In this document: positions 18,785-29,018 of the stretch, piece after piece
How the letters are laid out: every line of letters begins with the position of its first letter
How positions within the stretch are numbered: the first letter of the stretch is position 1
From: CBDCWO01 sp965223405
GTDB taxonomy: Bacteria; Bacteroidota; Bacteroidia; Chitinophagales; Saprospiraceae
Direction: 5' to 3'
Assembly (NCBI GenBank): GCA_965223405.1
Contig: CBDCWO010000006.1
Coordinates: 2,790,001 to 2,854,000 of the forward strand
Length of the DNA stretch: 64,000 nt
The notes under the pieces: model-generated
Told to the model about the DNA's origin: nothing
What the model saw: the letters and a program-made list of their open reading frames with translations, nothing else
The model's database searches: none
Made by a program: the position numbers and the translations under genes

Positions 18785-21700
18785 ATGAAGAAATTAATTT
18801 TAAGCATTATGCTGGTTTTGTTTGCGATCTATGGTTTTGGACAGACCAGGAATTTGACAGGAACTGTTACGTCAGGCGAGGATGGTTTATCTTTAGCTGG
18901 TGTAACCGTTGTAATAAAAGGAACATCCACTGGTGAAGTAACCGGTTCGAATGGTACCTATTCAATACCCTTTACCGGATCTTCGGGGGTGTTGGAATTC
19001 TCTTTTATCGGTATGAAAACAGTAGAGGTTGACATTACCAGCTCTAATGTTTATGATGTTGTTATGGAAATGTCCGCCATCAATCTCGAGGATGTAGTGG
19101 TAACCGCATTGGGTCTCTCAAGAGAAAAGAAAACTCTTGGGTATTCGGTTCAAAACGTTGGTAGTGAAGAATTATCGGAGGTAAAACCGATAAACGTGGT
19201 TAATGCCATTTCCGGAAAGGTTGCTGGAGTGCAAATTACGAATGCGACTGGTGCTGTAGGCGGTGCCTCACGTATCGTGATTAGGGGAGAAGGTTCTTTT
19301 ACGAACAGTCAACCACTATGGGTAGTAGACGGAACCCCATTTATCAATTTTGAATCAGATAAGGATGCCTGGGAGGGAGCAGACTATGGTAATGGTGCTC
19401 TGGATATTGATCCCAGTAACATTGAATCAATCTCTGTTTTGAAAGGTGCGAATGCGGCAGCTCTCTACGGAGCAAGAGGTGCTAATGGTGTCGTTGTCGT
19501 TACTACAAAAAGAGGTTCAAGAGGCGAAGGTTTTGGTATTGAAGTTTCTTCTTCACTCACTTTAGATGTGGCTCCTTATCTTCCATACTATCAAAACAAA
19601 TATGGTGGAGGTAGTACTGGTAGTGAATACTACTGGAACAAATACAATACAGATAACGGCACCAATTTATCATACCAGGAATATGCTCAGCAGTTCGGAT
19701 ACAATTTTGTTGATGGAATAAACGGTGTAAATGATGGTACTCCTTCCAGCTGGGGTCCCCGATTGGATGCAGGTCTAGTTCTTGACCAGTTTACTGGAGA
19801 AAATCAGCCTTGGGTATCTCATCCGGACAATGTGAAGAATTTTTATGAAACGGGTATTACCGCGGATAATTCTGTTTCTATGTCGAAAGCAGGAGATATG
19901 GGCGCTATAAGAGCCTATTTTAATGATACCAGAGTAAAAGGAACCTTACCCAATACCAATTATCGCAAGAATACCATAGGAATAAACAGTGATTTAAAAT
20001 TGCATAAGCGCTTGACGTTCAGCTCAAACATAACTTATGTAATCAATCAGAGTGATAATTTGCCGGCACAAGGTTATTATGGTGATGCACCAAACAATCC
20101 TCAATCAGGTGTAACCTTTATGCCGCGGCAAGTGGATATTGAGCCTTTAAGAGAAAACTGGAATACCATTATGCCATCCGGGCTGCCCTATAATTTTGGG
20201 CGGGGCGAAACACCAAATCCGTATTTGCAAGCCCATAACACCAATGCTAGGGACAGAAACCGGCTCTTCGGTAATGCATCTCTGGATCTGAAACTGACAG
20301 ACTGGTTAACCCTAAGGGGACGTGCCGGAACCGATTATTTTTATGAGAACAGGAAAAGTATTGTATTGGCGCTTACCTACAGAGCAACGGATGGTTCTGG
20401 ATTGGCTGGTACATTTAATGAGTTAAATATCTTGGGTATAGAAACAAACTATGATTTGCTGGCCATATTCGACAAAGAATTCGGAGATATCAGGGTTGAT
20501 GGAACAGTTGGTGCGAACCTGATGAATGCTAGAACAGACAGAAAATCAATAAACGCAAATGATCTGGTAACACCCGACCTGTTTACCATCGGTAATGCGA
20601 AAGGAATACAGGGAGTCAGTCAGTTTGAAAGCGAGAAAGAAACACAAAGTGTTTTTGGATCGGCTAATGTTTCGTACAAGGATTATTTATTCCTGAGTGT
20701 AACTGGCCGTAATGATTGGAGCTCAACACTACCAAAAGATGAATGGTCCTATTTTTATCCTTCCTTCAGTCTCGGTTTCGTATTTACAGAAGCATTTGAT
20801 ATTTCTTCGGATATATTATATTATGGTAAGCTGCGTGGAGCCTGGGCAAGCGTGGGAAGGGATACTGAACCCTATAAACTGCAACCTACCTTTAGTGATC
20901 TAAGTGGGTTATGGAATGGAAATGGCGTATACAGTCTGCCTGGCACATTGCCTAACTCATTGCTGAAACCTGAATCCTCCAAATCAACTGAGATTGGTGC
21001 AGAGTTAAGATTCCTCAATAATAGGATTGGACTTGATATTACTTATTATAATGTACTGAACCAGGATCAGATTCTTAACGTAAATGTTTCCAATGCATCT
21101 GGTTATAATGCGGTTACGATCAATGCTGGAGAGATTCAAAATACAGGTATTGAGATTATAGCAAATGTAAATCCTGTACAAACCACTGATTTCTCCTGGG
21201 ACCTGGGTATTAACTGGGCTAAGAACAAAAACAGAGTGAACGAACTTTTTGGAGATCTTGAAACATACCAAATGTCCAGTTTGTGGGGAGCCCAAATTCA
21301 TTCACGCCCTGGTCAGGCCTTTGGAACTATAATTGGAAATAATTATCGCAGAGATGAAAGCGGAAATCTATTGGTTAATAATAATGGCAGGATACTCAGA
21401 GATAATAACCAGGAGATTGGTAATATTACCCCTGACTGGGTCGGTGGTTTGACCAATACATTCCGATTTAAGGGTGTATCGTTAAGAGTCCATTTGGATG
21501 CCAAAATGGGTGGAGACTTTGTTGCCGGTACCCTTCGTTGGGGAGGTTCCGGTGGAGCACTTGAGTTTACCGCTGCAGACAATCTAAGGGAAGAAGGACG
21601 TATCTGGGATGCAGTCAAAGCAAGTGACGGTGCAGTCAACGATGTCAGGATAAGTGGTCAACAATGGGCCAGCGATTTTTCCAGGACTGTTGCAAATTGG

Positions 21701-21970
21701 GCAGTAGACGGTTCATACGTAAAGTTACGTGAAGTGAGTCTTGGTTATAACTTATCCAAAAACCGGTTGGGTAACTTGGGTAGCTATATAAATAATATAA
21801 GAATCTCATTAATTGGAAGGAATCTCGCCATTCTATACCGAAGCGATGAGAATATTTATGGAATTGATCCAGAAGTAACATCCGGAAGTGGCATTGCAGG
21901 ACTGGGTTATGAGCAAATGACCGTGCCAGTATCAAGGAATATCGGAGCAAGACTTACTTTCTCATTTTAA
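18785..21970 (+). CDS. SusC/RagA-family TonB-linked outer-membrane transporter
   Basis: This is a 1061-residue SusC-type importer. Signal peptide residues 1-20 (ends YGFGQ), CarboxypepD_reg-like domain about 23-105 (GTVTSGEDGLSLAGVTV), then the SusC hallmark around VVVTALGLSREKK. The plug domain has VDGTPF and the family motif LYGARGANGVVVVTTKRG. The remainder is a large barrel ending ARLTFSF. With the SusD lipoprotein 22 bp downstream it forms the TonB-powered pair that takes oligosaccharides across the outer membrane. It precedes a sulfatase and faces away from a sulfatase/glycosidase unit, which points to a sulfated glycan. It shares the VVVTALG.SREKK.LGY stretch with the second SusC in this window (40428-43667). 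Confidence 0.97.
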   Translation: MKKLILSIMLVLFAIYGFGQTRNLTGTVTSGEDGLSLAGVTVVIKGTSTGEVTGSNGTYSIPFTGSSGVLEFSFIGMKTVEVDITSSNVYDVVMEMSAINLEDVVVTALGLSREKKTLGYSVQNVGSEELSEVKPINVVNAISGKVAGVQITNATGAVGGASRIVIRGEGSFTNSQPLWVVDGTPFINFESDKDAWEGADYGNGALDIDPSNIESISVLKGANAAALYGARGANGVVVVTTKRGSRGEGFGIEVSSSLTLDVAPYLPYYQNKYGGGSTGSEYYWNKYNTDNGTNLSYQEYAQQFGYNFVDGINGVNDGTPSSWGPRLDAGLVLDQFTGENQPWVSHPDNVKNFYETGITADNSVSMSKAGDMGAIRAYFNDTRVKGTLPNTNYRKNTIGINSDLKLHKRLTFSSNITYVINQSDNLPAQGYYGDAPNNPQSGVTFMPRQVDIEPLRENWNTIMPSGLPYNFGRGETPNPYLQAHNTNARDRNRLFGNASLDLKLTDWLTLRGRAGTDYFYENRKSIVLALTYRATDGSGLAGTFNELNILGIETNYDLLAIFDKEFGDIRVDGTVGANLMNARTDRKSINANDLVTPDLFTIGNAKGIQGVSQFESEKETQSVFGSANVSYKDYLFLSVTGRNDWSSTLPKDEWSYFYPSFSLGFVFTEAFDISSDILYYGKLRGAWASVGRDTEPYKLQPTFSDLSGLWNGNGVYSLPGTLPNSLLKPESSKSTEIGAELRFLNNRIGLDITYYNVLNQDQILNVNVSNASGYNAVTINAGEIQNTGIEIIANVNPVQTTDFSWDLGINWAKNKNRVNELFGDLETYQMSSLWGAQIHSRPGQAFGTIIGNNYRRDESGNLLVNNNGRILRDNNQEIGNITPDWVGGLTNTFRFKGVSLRVHLDAKMGGDFVAGTLRWGGSGGALEFTAADNLREEGRIWDAVKASDGAVNDVRISGQQWASDFSRTVANWAVDGSYVKLREVSLGYNLSKNRLGNLGSYINNIRISLIGRNLAILYRSDENIYGIDPEVTSGSGIAGLGYEQMTVPVSRNIGARLTFSF

Positions 21971-21992
21971 TTTAACTATTAACTGCAAACAA

Positions 21993-23507
21993 ATGAAAAG
22001 AATAAATTATATCATCTCTTTTTTCGTACTCATCTTCCTGATGATTTCTTGTACAGATGAGTTCCTGGAATTGAATACAGACCCCAATAGTCCGGTAGAA
22101 GTTCCTCTTGCGAACCACCTGGCGGGAGCTATGATCGATTTTGATCGTGGGAATATGCAAATTTCAACCGGTCAGATTACCATTAGCACCCGGTATGTGG
22201 CACAAAGATGGGGGTCTGCCTATAATCCTGATGTTTCCAATACCTTTGGGAATTGGACAAGCACAAATTGGGGAAGTTATTATGCCGCTCTGGCTGATCT
22301 AAACCATATCATAGCAAAAGCAACCGAAACAGAAGCTTACAATATGTTGGCCGCAGCGCTTACATACAGGGCCGAAATTACGCAGATTTATACTGACAGA
22401 TATGGTGAAATGCCCTACACCGAAGCCGCAAAAGCTGCAGAAGGTATATTGCGCCCTGCGTATGATGATCAGCAATCGATCTATGCTGCGATAATTAATG
22501 ACCTGAAAACTGCTGCAGATTATTTTAGTGAAGGACATAGTGACGAAATTGGCACTGTGGAGCCCTTCTACAATGGAGATGTGGGTCAATGGCAAAAACT
22601 GTGTAATTCTTTACGACTGCGCGTGGCTGCACGTATTTCAAATGTGGATCAGGCCGGTGCCGAAGCAATTATTGCTGAGGTTCTGGGAAATCCTACTAAA
22701 TATCCTGTTATGGATACCTGGGAGGATGCTGCAGAGATAACCTATGGCGGACAAGGTACCAACTATGGAATTGGCTATTGGTATTGGATGAACCTGCTTT
22801 GGCATAGCGGCCCAACTTTCTATCTTATTGATATGTTGGAAGACAACAATGATCCGCGTCTCGATCGGATCTGTGTTCCCGGATCGGATGGTAAACACAG
22901 GGGAACTACAGAAATCGGACGTCAACCTGAACGGGCTGATAGTATTCCGTATATGTCTTATTTCAACGAGAACTATTATGTTGTCAATAACACTACCGGT
23001 CCGAATATTCATTACAGAAATTCAGAACTAGACTTCCTAATGGCAGAATTTTTAGTAAGGGGTTTAACATCCGGTGGAGATGCTGCAGCAAAGCAAGCCT
23101 ATGAAGATGGAATTTATTCATCCATGAAGGAGATGTCTATTATGATAGACGGAAGCCCCCAAATTGATGATGCGACTATTGAAGCATATCTCACGGAGCC
23201 TAATGTAGCATGGGGTGGAACGGATCAGGAAAAATTGGAAAAGATATGGACCCAGAAGTGGATTGCCATGTGTTTTATGCAAAATGAGCCCTGGGCTGAA
23301 ATGCGTAGAACGGATGTTCCGAATTGGGGAATAGCAAGAGGTTCATTCTATGACGGTCATAACAGAGACCCGTTCCGTCTTCCCTATCCGGCAAATGAGG
23401 AATTGATAAATTCTGAGAATTCCGCACAATATTTTGAAAGGCAATTTGCAGGAGATTACTTCTGGGGAGAACAACTTTGGTGGGATACCCGGACAGGAGT
23501 AAAATAA
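21993..23507 (+). CDS. SusD/RagB-family glycan-binding lipoprotein
   Basis: This is a 504-residue surface lipoprotein with lipobox FLMISC (Cys about 20), then the typical DEFLELNTDPNSP opening of the shorter SusD-like type 2 group. TPR-like helices follow (AALTYRAEITQIYTDRYGEM, PYTEAAKAA). The C-terminal end has WWDTRTGVK, as usual in this group. It forms the lid of the SusC transporter and binds oligosaccharides at the surface. It is separated by 22 bp from SusC and is followed by a strong terminator. Confidence 0.96.
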   Translation: MKRINYIISFFVLIFLMISCTDEFLELNTDPNSPVEVPLANHLAGAMIDFDRGNMQISTGQITISTRYVAQRWGSAYNPDVSNTFGNWTSTNWGSYYAALADLNHIIAKATETEAYNMLAAALTYRAEITQIYTDRYGEMPYTEAAKAAEGILRPAYDDQQSIYAAIINDLKTAADYFSEGHSDEIGTVEPFYNGDVGQWQKLCNSLRLRVAARISNVDQAGAEAIIAEVLGNPTKYPVMDTWEDAAEITYGGQGTNYGIGYWYWMNLLWHSGPTFYLIDMLEDNNDPRLDRICVPGSDGKHRGTTEIGRQPERADSIPYMSYFNENYYVVNNTTGPNIHYRNSELDFLMAEFLVRGLTSGGDAAAKQAYEDGIYSSMKEMSIMIDGSPQIDDATIEAYLTEPNVAWGGTDQEKLEKIWTQKWIAMCFMQNEPWAEMRRTDVPNWGIARGSFYDGHNRDPFRLPYPANEELINSENSAQYFERQFAGDYFWGEQLWWDTRTGVK

Positions 23508-23576
23508 GGTATTCGAAATATTCCTGATATACGCACATGCAGTGTGCAGGTATCAGAAGATCAATGTTTAACATAA

Positions 23577-23618
23577 GAAAATGGAGAGGATCTTAATTTG
23601 GTCCTCTCCATTTTATTT
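23577..23618 (+). terminator. Rho-independent terminator after the first SusC/SusD pair
   Basis: A perfect inverted repeat of 13-14 bp (core ATGGAGAGGA / TCCTCTCCAT, flanked by AAAA and TTTT) with an 11-nt loop lies 70 bp after the SusD stop and runs into TTTTATTTTC. It should end most transcription before the sulfatase gene, or attenuate it. Confidence 0.85.
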
Positions 23619-23896
23619 TCAAAAGGTTTTATACTGGTATGTCTCTAATCATATCATTTTGCCAACAAAGGGATAAAAGCTGCCATCATTACAACATCTG
23701 GTTACTGAATGGGATATAAAATATGCTGAAGGACCATGGGATTATATAAGCCGGAGCAGCAATGTTAGAGATAGTGTGATGAAATCATACCTTGGTCCTA
23801 CGGGATTTCTGTTTTTTATTGCTTAAGAAGAGGTATCAAGAATAGCTCCATTATATGAAAGGAAAAAGAAGGTTAAACATAAACGATGTAAAAATT
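23619..23896. other. Gap with a coding-like fragment between terminator and sulfatase
   Basis: The + strand frame from 23677 to 23826 reads as about 49 codons without a proper start and ends in a TAA at 23824. Segments such as YAEGPWDYISRSSNVRD and SYLGPTGFLFFIA look like protein. It may be the C-terminal scrap of a deleted gene that once lay between SusD and the sulfatase. I could not assign it to a family. Confidence 0.35.
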
Positions 23897-25369
23897 ATGA
23901 TTAAAAAATCAAGAGCATATCATTTGTCGCTTAACATCGCCATTGCTATCTGTATGATGGTTATGTTACCCTCCAAAGCCAAAAAATATAAGCCTTCCAA
24001 TCCCAATATTCTGCTAATTATTGCGGACGACGTCTCTGTGTCAGATTTTGGATGCTACGGAAATCCTAACATTCGAACACCAAATATTGATCATCTCGCC
24101 AGTAGAGGAATGCGTTTTACCAATGCCTATTTAACTACCAGCCAATGCAGCCCAACACGGTGTAGTATTATTACGGGGAGATATCCACATAATACTGGAG
24201 CTCCTGAATTACATACTGCACTTCCTGAAGGTCAAATCATGTTCCCAACACTTCTCAAAAAGGCTGGATATTATACCTTGGCTGCAGGTAAATGGCATAT
24301 GGGAGATTATGCCAAATCCGCTTTTCACAAGATCGTCGGTGGCGGACAGGGAGGAGAAGAGCTTTGGATCGAGAGTCTTCGCCAAAGGCCAAAAGACAAA
24401 CCATTCTTCATGTGGTTCGCCTCATATGATGCACATCGTCCCTGGCAAGCTGATCCTGAGTCCCCGCCGCATTCTCCTGAAGATGTTGAAGTTCCCCCTT
24501 ACTTCATAAATACCCCAAAGGTACGGGAAGATATGGCTTTGTACTATGACGAAATTCAACGCTTGGACCGCTTCGTTGGATCAGTAATTGAGGAACTTAA
24601 ACAACAGAAAATCCTGCATAATACTTGTGTCCTATTTATGTCGGATAATGGCCGTCCTTTCCCTCGGTGCAAAACCCGACTGTATGATAGTGGAATTAAG
24701 ACACCGTTTGTAGTTCATTGGCCTGATAAATTGGGCCCGGAAAAAAAAGTTTCCGGTTCTTTGGTTAGCGCTATTGATATTGCACCAACGATATTAGAAT
24801 TAGCTGGACAAAAGATTCCACCTACTATTCAAGGCAGAAGTTTTACCCAGTTGTTGGAGAAGCCAAATTCAGCTATCTGTAAATATGTATTTGCAGAACA
24901 TAACTGGCATGGTCAGATTGCCCATGAACGTATGGTGCGCTATAAGAATTTTGTTTATATCAGAAATGCTCATCCTCAACTTCCGCAAATTTGCAGGTTG
25001 GAAGCTCAATGTCCACAGGAGGAACTGAGAGAACTGGCGGCTCGGGGTCAGATAACCGCAGCTCAAATGGATCCGTTATTGGAACCCCGACCTGCTGAAG
25101 AATTGTTTGATATGAAAAATGACCCTGACCAGGTAACCAATCTGGCAAGTAAAAAAAAGTACTTGAAAACATTAAATCACCTACGCAAAGTACTGGATGA
25201 ATGGCAGGAAAATACCGGTGATACCACTCCTTCATTGCAAGATGCGACTCCTGATAGATGGGATCGTCGGACCGGCGAAAGGATATTTGCAGGCGCACGA
25301 CCCCCAAGTGGTATTTTTCCAGGACAAGAAACCAATGCGCCAAAGTTAAATGATCCAGGTCCTCGATAG
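23897..25369 (+). CDS. Sulfatase, S1 family (heparan N-sulfatase-like)
   Basis: This is a 490-residue sulfatase with metal-site LIIADDVSVSDFGCYGN and signature QCSPTRCSIITGRYPHNTG (formylglycine Cys about 84). GKWHMGDY and FMSDNGRPFPRCKTRLYDSG supply the other active-site residues; the last stretch resembles the N-sulfoglucosamine sulfohydrolase-like (S1_8) group. The signal peptide (AIAICMMVMLPSKA) is of the non-lipoprotein type, unlike four of the other five sulfatases here. The start at 23897 (MIKKSRAY) gives a sensible signal peptide; an ATG at 23855 would add 14 residues. It lies behind the SusCD terminator but on the same strand. Confidence 0.9.
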   Translation: MIKKSRAYHLSLNIAIAICMMVMLPSKAKKYKPSNPNILLIIADDVSVSDFGCYGNPNIRTPNIDHLASRGMRFTNAYLTTSQCSPTRCSIITGRYPHNTGAPELHTALPEGQIMFPTLLKKAGYYTLAAGKWHMGDYAKSAFHKIVGGGQGGEELWIESLRQRPKDKPFFMWFASYDAHRPWQADPESPPHSPEDVEVPPYFINTPKVREDMALYYDEIQRLDRFVGSVIEELKQQKILHNTCVLFMSDNGRPFPRCKTRLYDSGIKTPFVVHWPDKLGPEKKVSGSLVSAIDIAPTILELAGQKIPPTIQGRSFTQLLEKPNSAICKYVFAEHNWHGQIAHERMVRYKNFVYIRNAHPQLPQICRLEAQCPQEELRELAARGQITAAQMDPLLEPRPAEELFDMKNDPDQVTNLASKKKYLKTLNHLRKVLDEWQENTGDTTPSLQDATPDRWDRRTGERIFAGARPPSGIFPGQETNAPKLNDPGPR

Positions 25370-25829
25370 TGACCTAAAAGTGAGTTTACCTTCTTGGGAT
25401 AACAACTCCCCTATGTGCAAAAAGTAGTATGTTGAAAATATAGGGCCAAATGGGTTAAAAGAATGCTCTTTAACAATTAAAAGGAGTTGCAATTACCACC
25501 TATCATAAATTCGAGGATAAAATCAATTTTAAGACTATAAAGCGCATTTTACTGTATGCCACAACTTAGTTTAATTTATTAAATAGAATTAATGAGATTG
25601 ATCTCTGCAGAAATATCCCATAGTTCATAGAGTTATTAATAAAGCATTAAAAAGCTTTTTAATATACTTATTATTATTAATTGTTTAATATGTTAAAAAT
25701 TAAGTATTTTGCAATAATTCGGATAAATATACTGGTGAGTGTAAACTAAGGATAGGTATTGCAAAATTTTAATATAGTTTTAATAAGAATTCAATACTTC
25801 TTTTAAATCGGTATTGTAAAAGAATTTGG
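25370..25829. other. AT-rich intergenic region before the ROK gene
   Basis: A 460-bp, strongly AT-rich gap between the sulfatase and the ROK regulator. TATTTTGC at 25705-25712 with TTG at 25681-25683 (21 nt spacing) is an imperfect promoter candidate. No coding fragment or repeat was seen. The length and composition suggest a separate promoter for the ROK-sulfatase pair. Confidence 0.45.
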
Positions 25830-27056
25830 ATGAAGAAAGAATATGCAAAAATGGATGTGGGTTCCTTACAACTTGCAAATAAAAAGCTTGTTTTAAAACT
25901 GATCAAACACAATAATCAAATTACACGATCTGCGCTAGGAAAAAAATCAGGATTAACACCACCATCAATAATAAGAATAGTTGATGAATTGATTTTGAAA
26001 GATAACCTGGTTGAAAACCTTGGAGTGGGAACTTCCAGTGGTGGAAGACCTCCAGTTGTAGTAAAATTCAAAAACCAGGATAATCTAATTATAGGAGTAG
26101 ATTTAGGGGCCACCTACATTAGGGGATGTCTGGTAGATCTAAATGCAAACTTTATTTCTGAAATACAGGTATCTACGGAACTGGAAAATGGATATGACAG
26201 CATTATTCAAAAAGTAATTAATGTGGTTAATCGGTTGAAAAAAAGAAAAGGAGCAAATGCAAAGATTTGGGGAATAGGTATAGGTGTTGCAGGACTCGTT
26301 GACAGAGAATCAGGAATAATCGAATCTTCCCCGGACTTTGGTTGGTCAAATGTGGATTTTCGTAAAGAATTGGATAAAAGTCTGGATCTTCCTTTTTTTT
26401 ATGATAACTCTACCCGGCTGATGGCCCTGGGTGAATTGAATATGGGAATTCGAACCAATCAAAAGAATTTTGCCGTGATTAATGTTGGATATGGAATTGC
26501 TTCCGGCCTGGTAATAGAAGGAAATCTGGTTAGGGGGCATAAAGGATTTGCCGGAGAATTTGGACATATTTCAGTGGATACGGATAGCTCTGTTCAGTGT
26601 AAATGTGGTATGTATGGTTGCTTGGAAGCAATGGCATCTGGTCATAGAATCGCCTCATTAGGTAAGCTGGCATTTAAAAACAATAAATCAAATAGATTAA
26701 ATAAATTATGCAGTGGCAAGGAAAACTTAATTACTGCAGAATTGGTAGCAAATGCAGCTAAATTAGGAGATGAAGCATCTATTAGTATTTATGATGAAGT
26801 AGCAAATTATTTATGTAAGGGTATAGGTACGCTTGCAAATCTATTGAATCCGGAAACCATTTACATTGGCGGTGGAATTTCGTTAAATGGAGATCTGCTG
26901 TTTGATTTAATAGAGAAGCATAAAACCAAATTTTTGTTACCCGAGAATGCAAATATCAAAATTCTGCCTGTCACCTATGGGGACCAGGCTACATCCATTG
27001 GGGCAGTCGCATTGGTCTTGGATAAAATCATGAATTTGGAATTGTCAGCAAATTAA
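25830..27056 (+). CDS. ROK-family transcriptional regulator
   Basis: This 408-residue protein joins an N-terminal winged helix-turn-helix (residues about 15-75, ITRSALGKKSGLTPPSIIRI) to a ROK sugar-kinase-like domain. The ATP-binding motif DLGATYIRG and the ROK zinc motif CKCGMYGCLEA are intact, with GEFGHIS supplying the zinc-binding His. This is the NagC/XylR arrangement: a repressor released when a sugar or sugar phosphate binds. Some such proteins keep kinase activity. It sits 43 bp before a sulfatase gene and between two sulfatases, so a monosaccharide released from the glycan is a likely inducer. Confidence 0.93.
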   Translation: MKKEYAKMDVGSLQLANKKLVLKLIKHNNQITRSALGKKSGLTPPSIIRIVDELILKDNLVENLGVGTSSGGRPPVVVKFKNQDNLIIGVDLGATYIRGCLVDLNANFISEIQVSTELENGYDSIIQKVINVVNRLKKRKGANAKIWGIGIGVAGLVDRESGIIESSPDFGWSNVDFRKELDKSLDLPFFYDNSTRLMALGELNMGIRTNQKNFAVINVGYGIASGLVIEGNLVRGHKGFAGEFGHISVDTDSSVQCKCGMYGCLEAMASGHRIASLGKLAFKNNKSNRLNKLCSGKENLITAELVANAAKLGDEASISIYDEVANYLCKGIGTLANLLNPETIYIGGGISLNGDLLFDLIEKHKTKFLLPENANIKILPVTYGDQATSIGAVALVLDKIMNLELSAN

Positions 27057-27099
27057 CGTAATTGTAAATTTATCTTCGAATACTTTGGCTAACTCCTGA

Positions 27100-28965
27100 A
27101 TGAAAATGTTACCAACCAATATCGAGGCCCTATCAAGGATGTCAAAACCAATATTTTTGACTTTGATAATCAGTTTGGTTTTTATATACTGCAAGAAACA
27201 AAAATCCAAAGTTCAACAGCCTAATGTCATTCTGATCATGACCGACGACCAAGGTTACGGAGATTTAGCCTGCCATGGTAACCCATATGTGAAGACACCT
27301 ACCTTGGATAAACTATATAAAGAAAGCGTACGTTTTACAGACTTTCACGTGGACCCCTCCTGCTCCCCCACTAGATCAGCGCTTTTAACAGGCAATTATT
27401 CGATTCGAATGGGGGTATGGCACACGATTGGAGGAATGTCTCTGTTAAAAAAGGGAGTTGTCACCATCGCAGATGTATTTAGTGACAATGGATATAAAAC
27501 AGGTATTTTCGGTAAATGGCACTTGGGGCAAAACCATCCGTTTCGACCTCAGGACCGTGGATTTCAGGAAACTCTTGTCCACGGTAGTGGATCAGTCGGA
27601 AATCCCTGGGACTATTGGGGAAACGATTATTATGATGACACTTATAAACATAATGGCAAGCTGGTTAAATATGATGGATACTGTAACACGGTTTGGTTTA
27701 ATGAGGCGAGTCGGTTTCTAGAAAAAAATAAGAATAATCCCTTCTTTTGTTATATTCCTACCAATCTGCCACATGCACCTTTGACGGTAGATGAAGAATA
27801 TATTGAACCTCATAAGAATTTGGTTTCAGAGCGTTTGGCAAACTACTATGGCTTGGTCAATAAGATCGATGAGGATATTGCTACTTTATTTCAAAAGATA
27901 AACGAATTGGGATTGGAGGATAATACAATAGTCATTTTCATGACCGATAATGGCCCTTGCCCTTGGTTTGGAGGTGTCGTAATGGATTTTGAAACGGGTT
28001 TTGTCGAGGAAGGATTCACTAAAGGTATGCGGGGTGGAAAGATATGGGGGTATGAGAATGCACACCGTGTACCCTTTTTTATACGTTGGCAGAAGGGAAA
28101 TATATCCGGTGGAAGAGATATTGCGGCCTTGGCGGCTCACATTGATGTATTTCCCACCTTAGTAGACTTGTGCAATTTGGAAATAGATCCGGAATTAAAA
28201 CTTGATGGTAAAAGCCTGGTGCCTCTATTGACAGGTGAACAGAACGGATGGAAGGATAGAACATTGTTCGTGCATAACCAAAGAGTCGAATTTCCAGTCA
28301 AGGATAAGGAATTTCAAGTCCTAACTGAAGATTGGAGACTTGTAAATAGAGAAAACATGGAGTTGTATGACATTGAAAATGACCCGGAACAAAAGACGAA
28401 TCTGGCATCGAAATTTCCGGATGTAGTCAAAGAACTGTATCAAAGATATAATGCCTGGTGGGAGGATGTCTCAGCGGATATTGATCAATATTCCGAGATA
28501 TCGATAGGGACGCCATTTGAAAATCCAGTGGCTATAAATGCTCATGATGCCTATACCAGAAAAGGAGAAAAAATCTGGGTAATTAATGTGGCTCGGGATG
28601 GTCAATATGAAGTAACTCTTAATCGATGGCCTAAAGAATCGGGTAAAAAAATTTCAGAAAACCGAAGCGGTAGTCAAAGTATCCCTATTGAACAGGTCAA
28701 TTTCAAAGTGGGAAATTTAGAACATAAGATCGCAGTTAAAGACGATATGACTTCTGTTAAGGTTGTCGTATCGTTAAAAGCCGGTACAACGTGTTTTCAA
28801 TCATCATTTAAGATAAAAGGAAGTGACAAGCTGATCGGAACGAATTTTATTTATGTAGACTATGTTGGAATGGCGGATGTCCAAAGCTTAAAGAATTATG
28901 AGCCATCCAAACCCGACAAACTTCTGAGAACCGGGTATATGCAAAAAATAATACCTTATGATTAG
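27100..28965 (+). CDS. Sulfatase, S1 family, with C-terminal extension
   Basis: This is a 621-residue sulfatase. A lipoprotein signal ends VFIYC (Cys about 31). Metal-site LIMTDDQGYGDLACHGN, signature SCSPTRSALLTGN (formylglycine Cys about 88), FGKWHLGQNH and FMTDNGPC are all present. After the usual core ends near residue 430, about 190 residues form an extra beta-rich region (GQYEVTLNRWPKESG), seen in some Bacteroidota arylsulfatases. An alternative start at 27139 (MSKPIFLTL) would shorten the N-terminus by 13 residues. It is co-transcribed with the ROK regulator. Confidence 0.92.
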   Translation: MKMLPTNIEALSRMSKPIFLTLIISLVFIYCKKQKSKVQQPNVILIMTDDQGYGDLACHGNPYVKTPTLDKLYKESVRFTDFHVDPSCSPTRSALLTGNYSIRMGVWHTIGGMSLLKKGVVTIADVFSDNGYKTGIFGKWHLGQNHPFRPQDRGFQETLVHGSGSVGNPWDYWGNDYYDDTYKHNGKLVKYDGYCNTVWFNEASRFLEKNKNNPFFCYIPTNLPHAPLTVDEEYIEPHKNLVSERLANYYGLVNKIDEDIATLFQKINELGLEDNTIVIFMTDNGPCPWFGGVVMDFETGFVEEGFTKGMRGGKIWGYENAHRVPFFIRWQKGNISGGRDIAALAAHIDVFPTLVDLCNLEIDPELKLDGKSLVPLLTGEQNGWKDRTLFVHNQRVEFPVKDKEFQVLTEDWRLVNRENMELYDIENDPEQKTNLASKFPDVVKELYQRYNAWWEDVSADIDQYSEISIGTPFENPVAINAHDAYTRKGEKIWVINVARDGQYEVTLNRWPKESGKKISENRSGSQSIPIEQVNFKVGNLEHKIAVKDDMTSVKVVVSLKAGTTCFQSSFKIKGSDKLIGTNFIYVDYVGMADVQSLKNYEPSKPDKLLRTGYMQKIIPYD

Positions 28966-29018
28966 TGAAGGTTTATCCTGACTTCCATTTCACAATTAGG
29001 AATGGTGGTAAATGTTGA

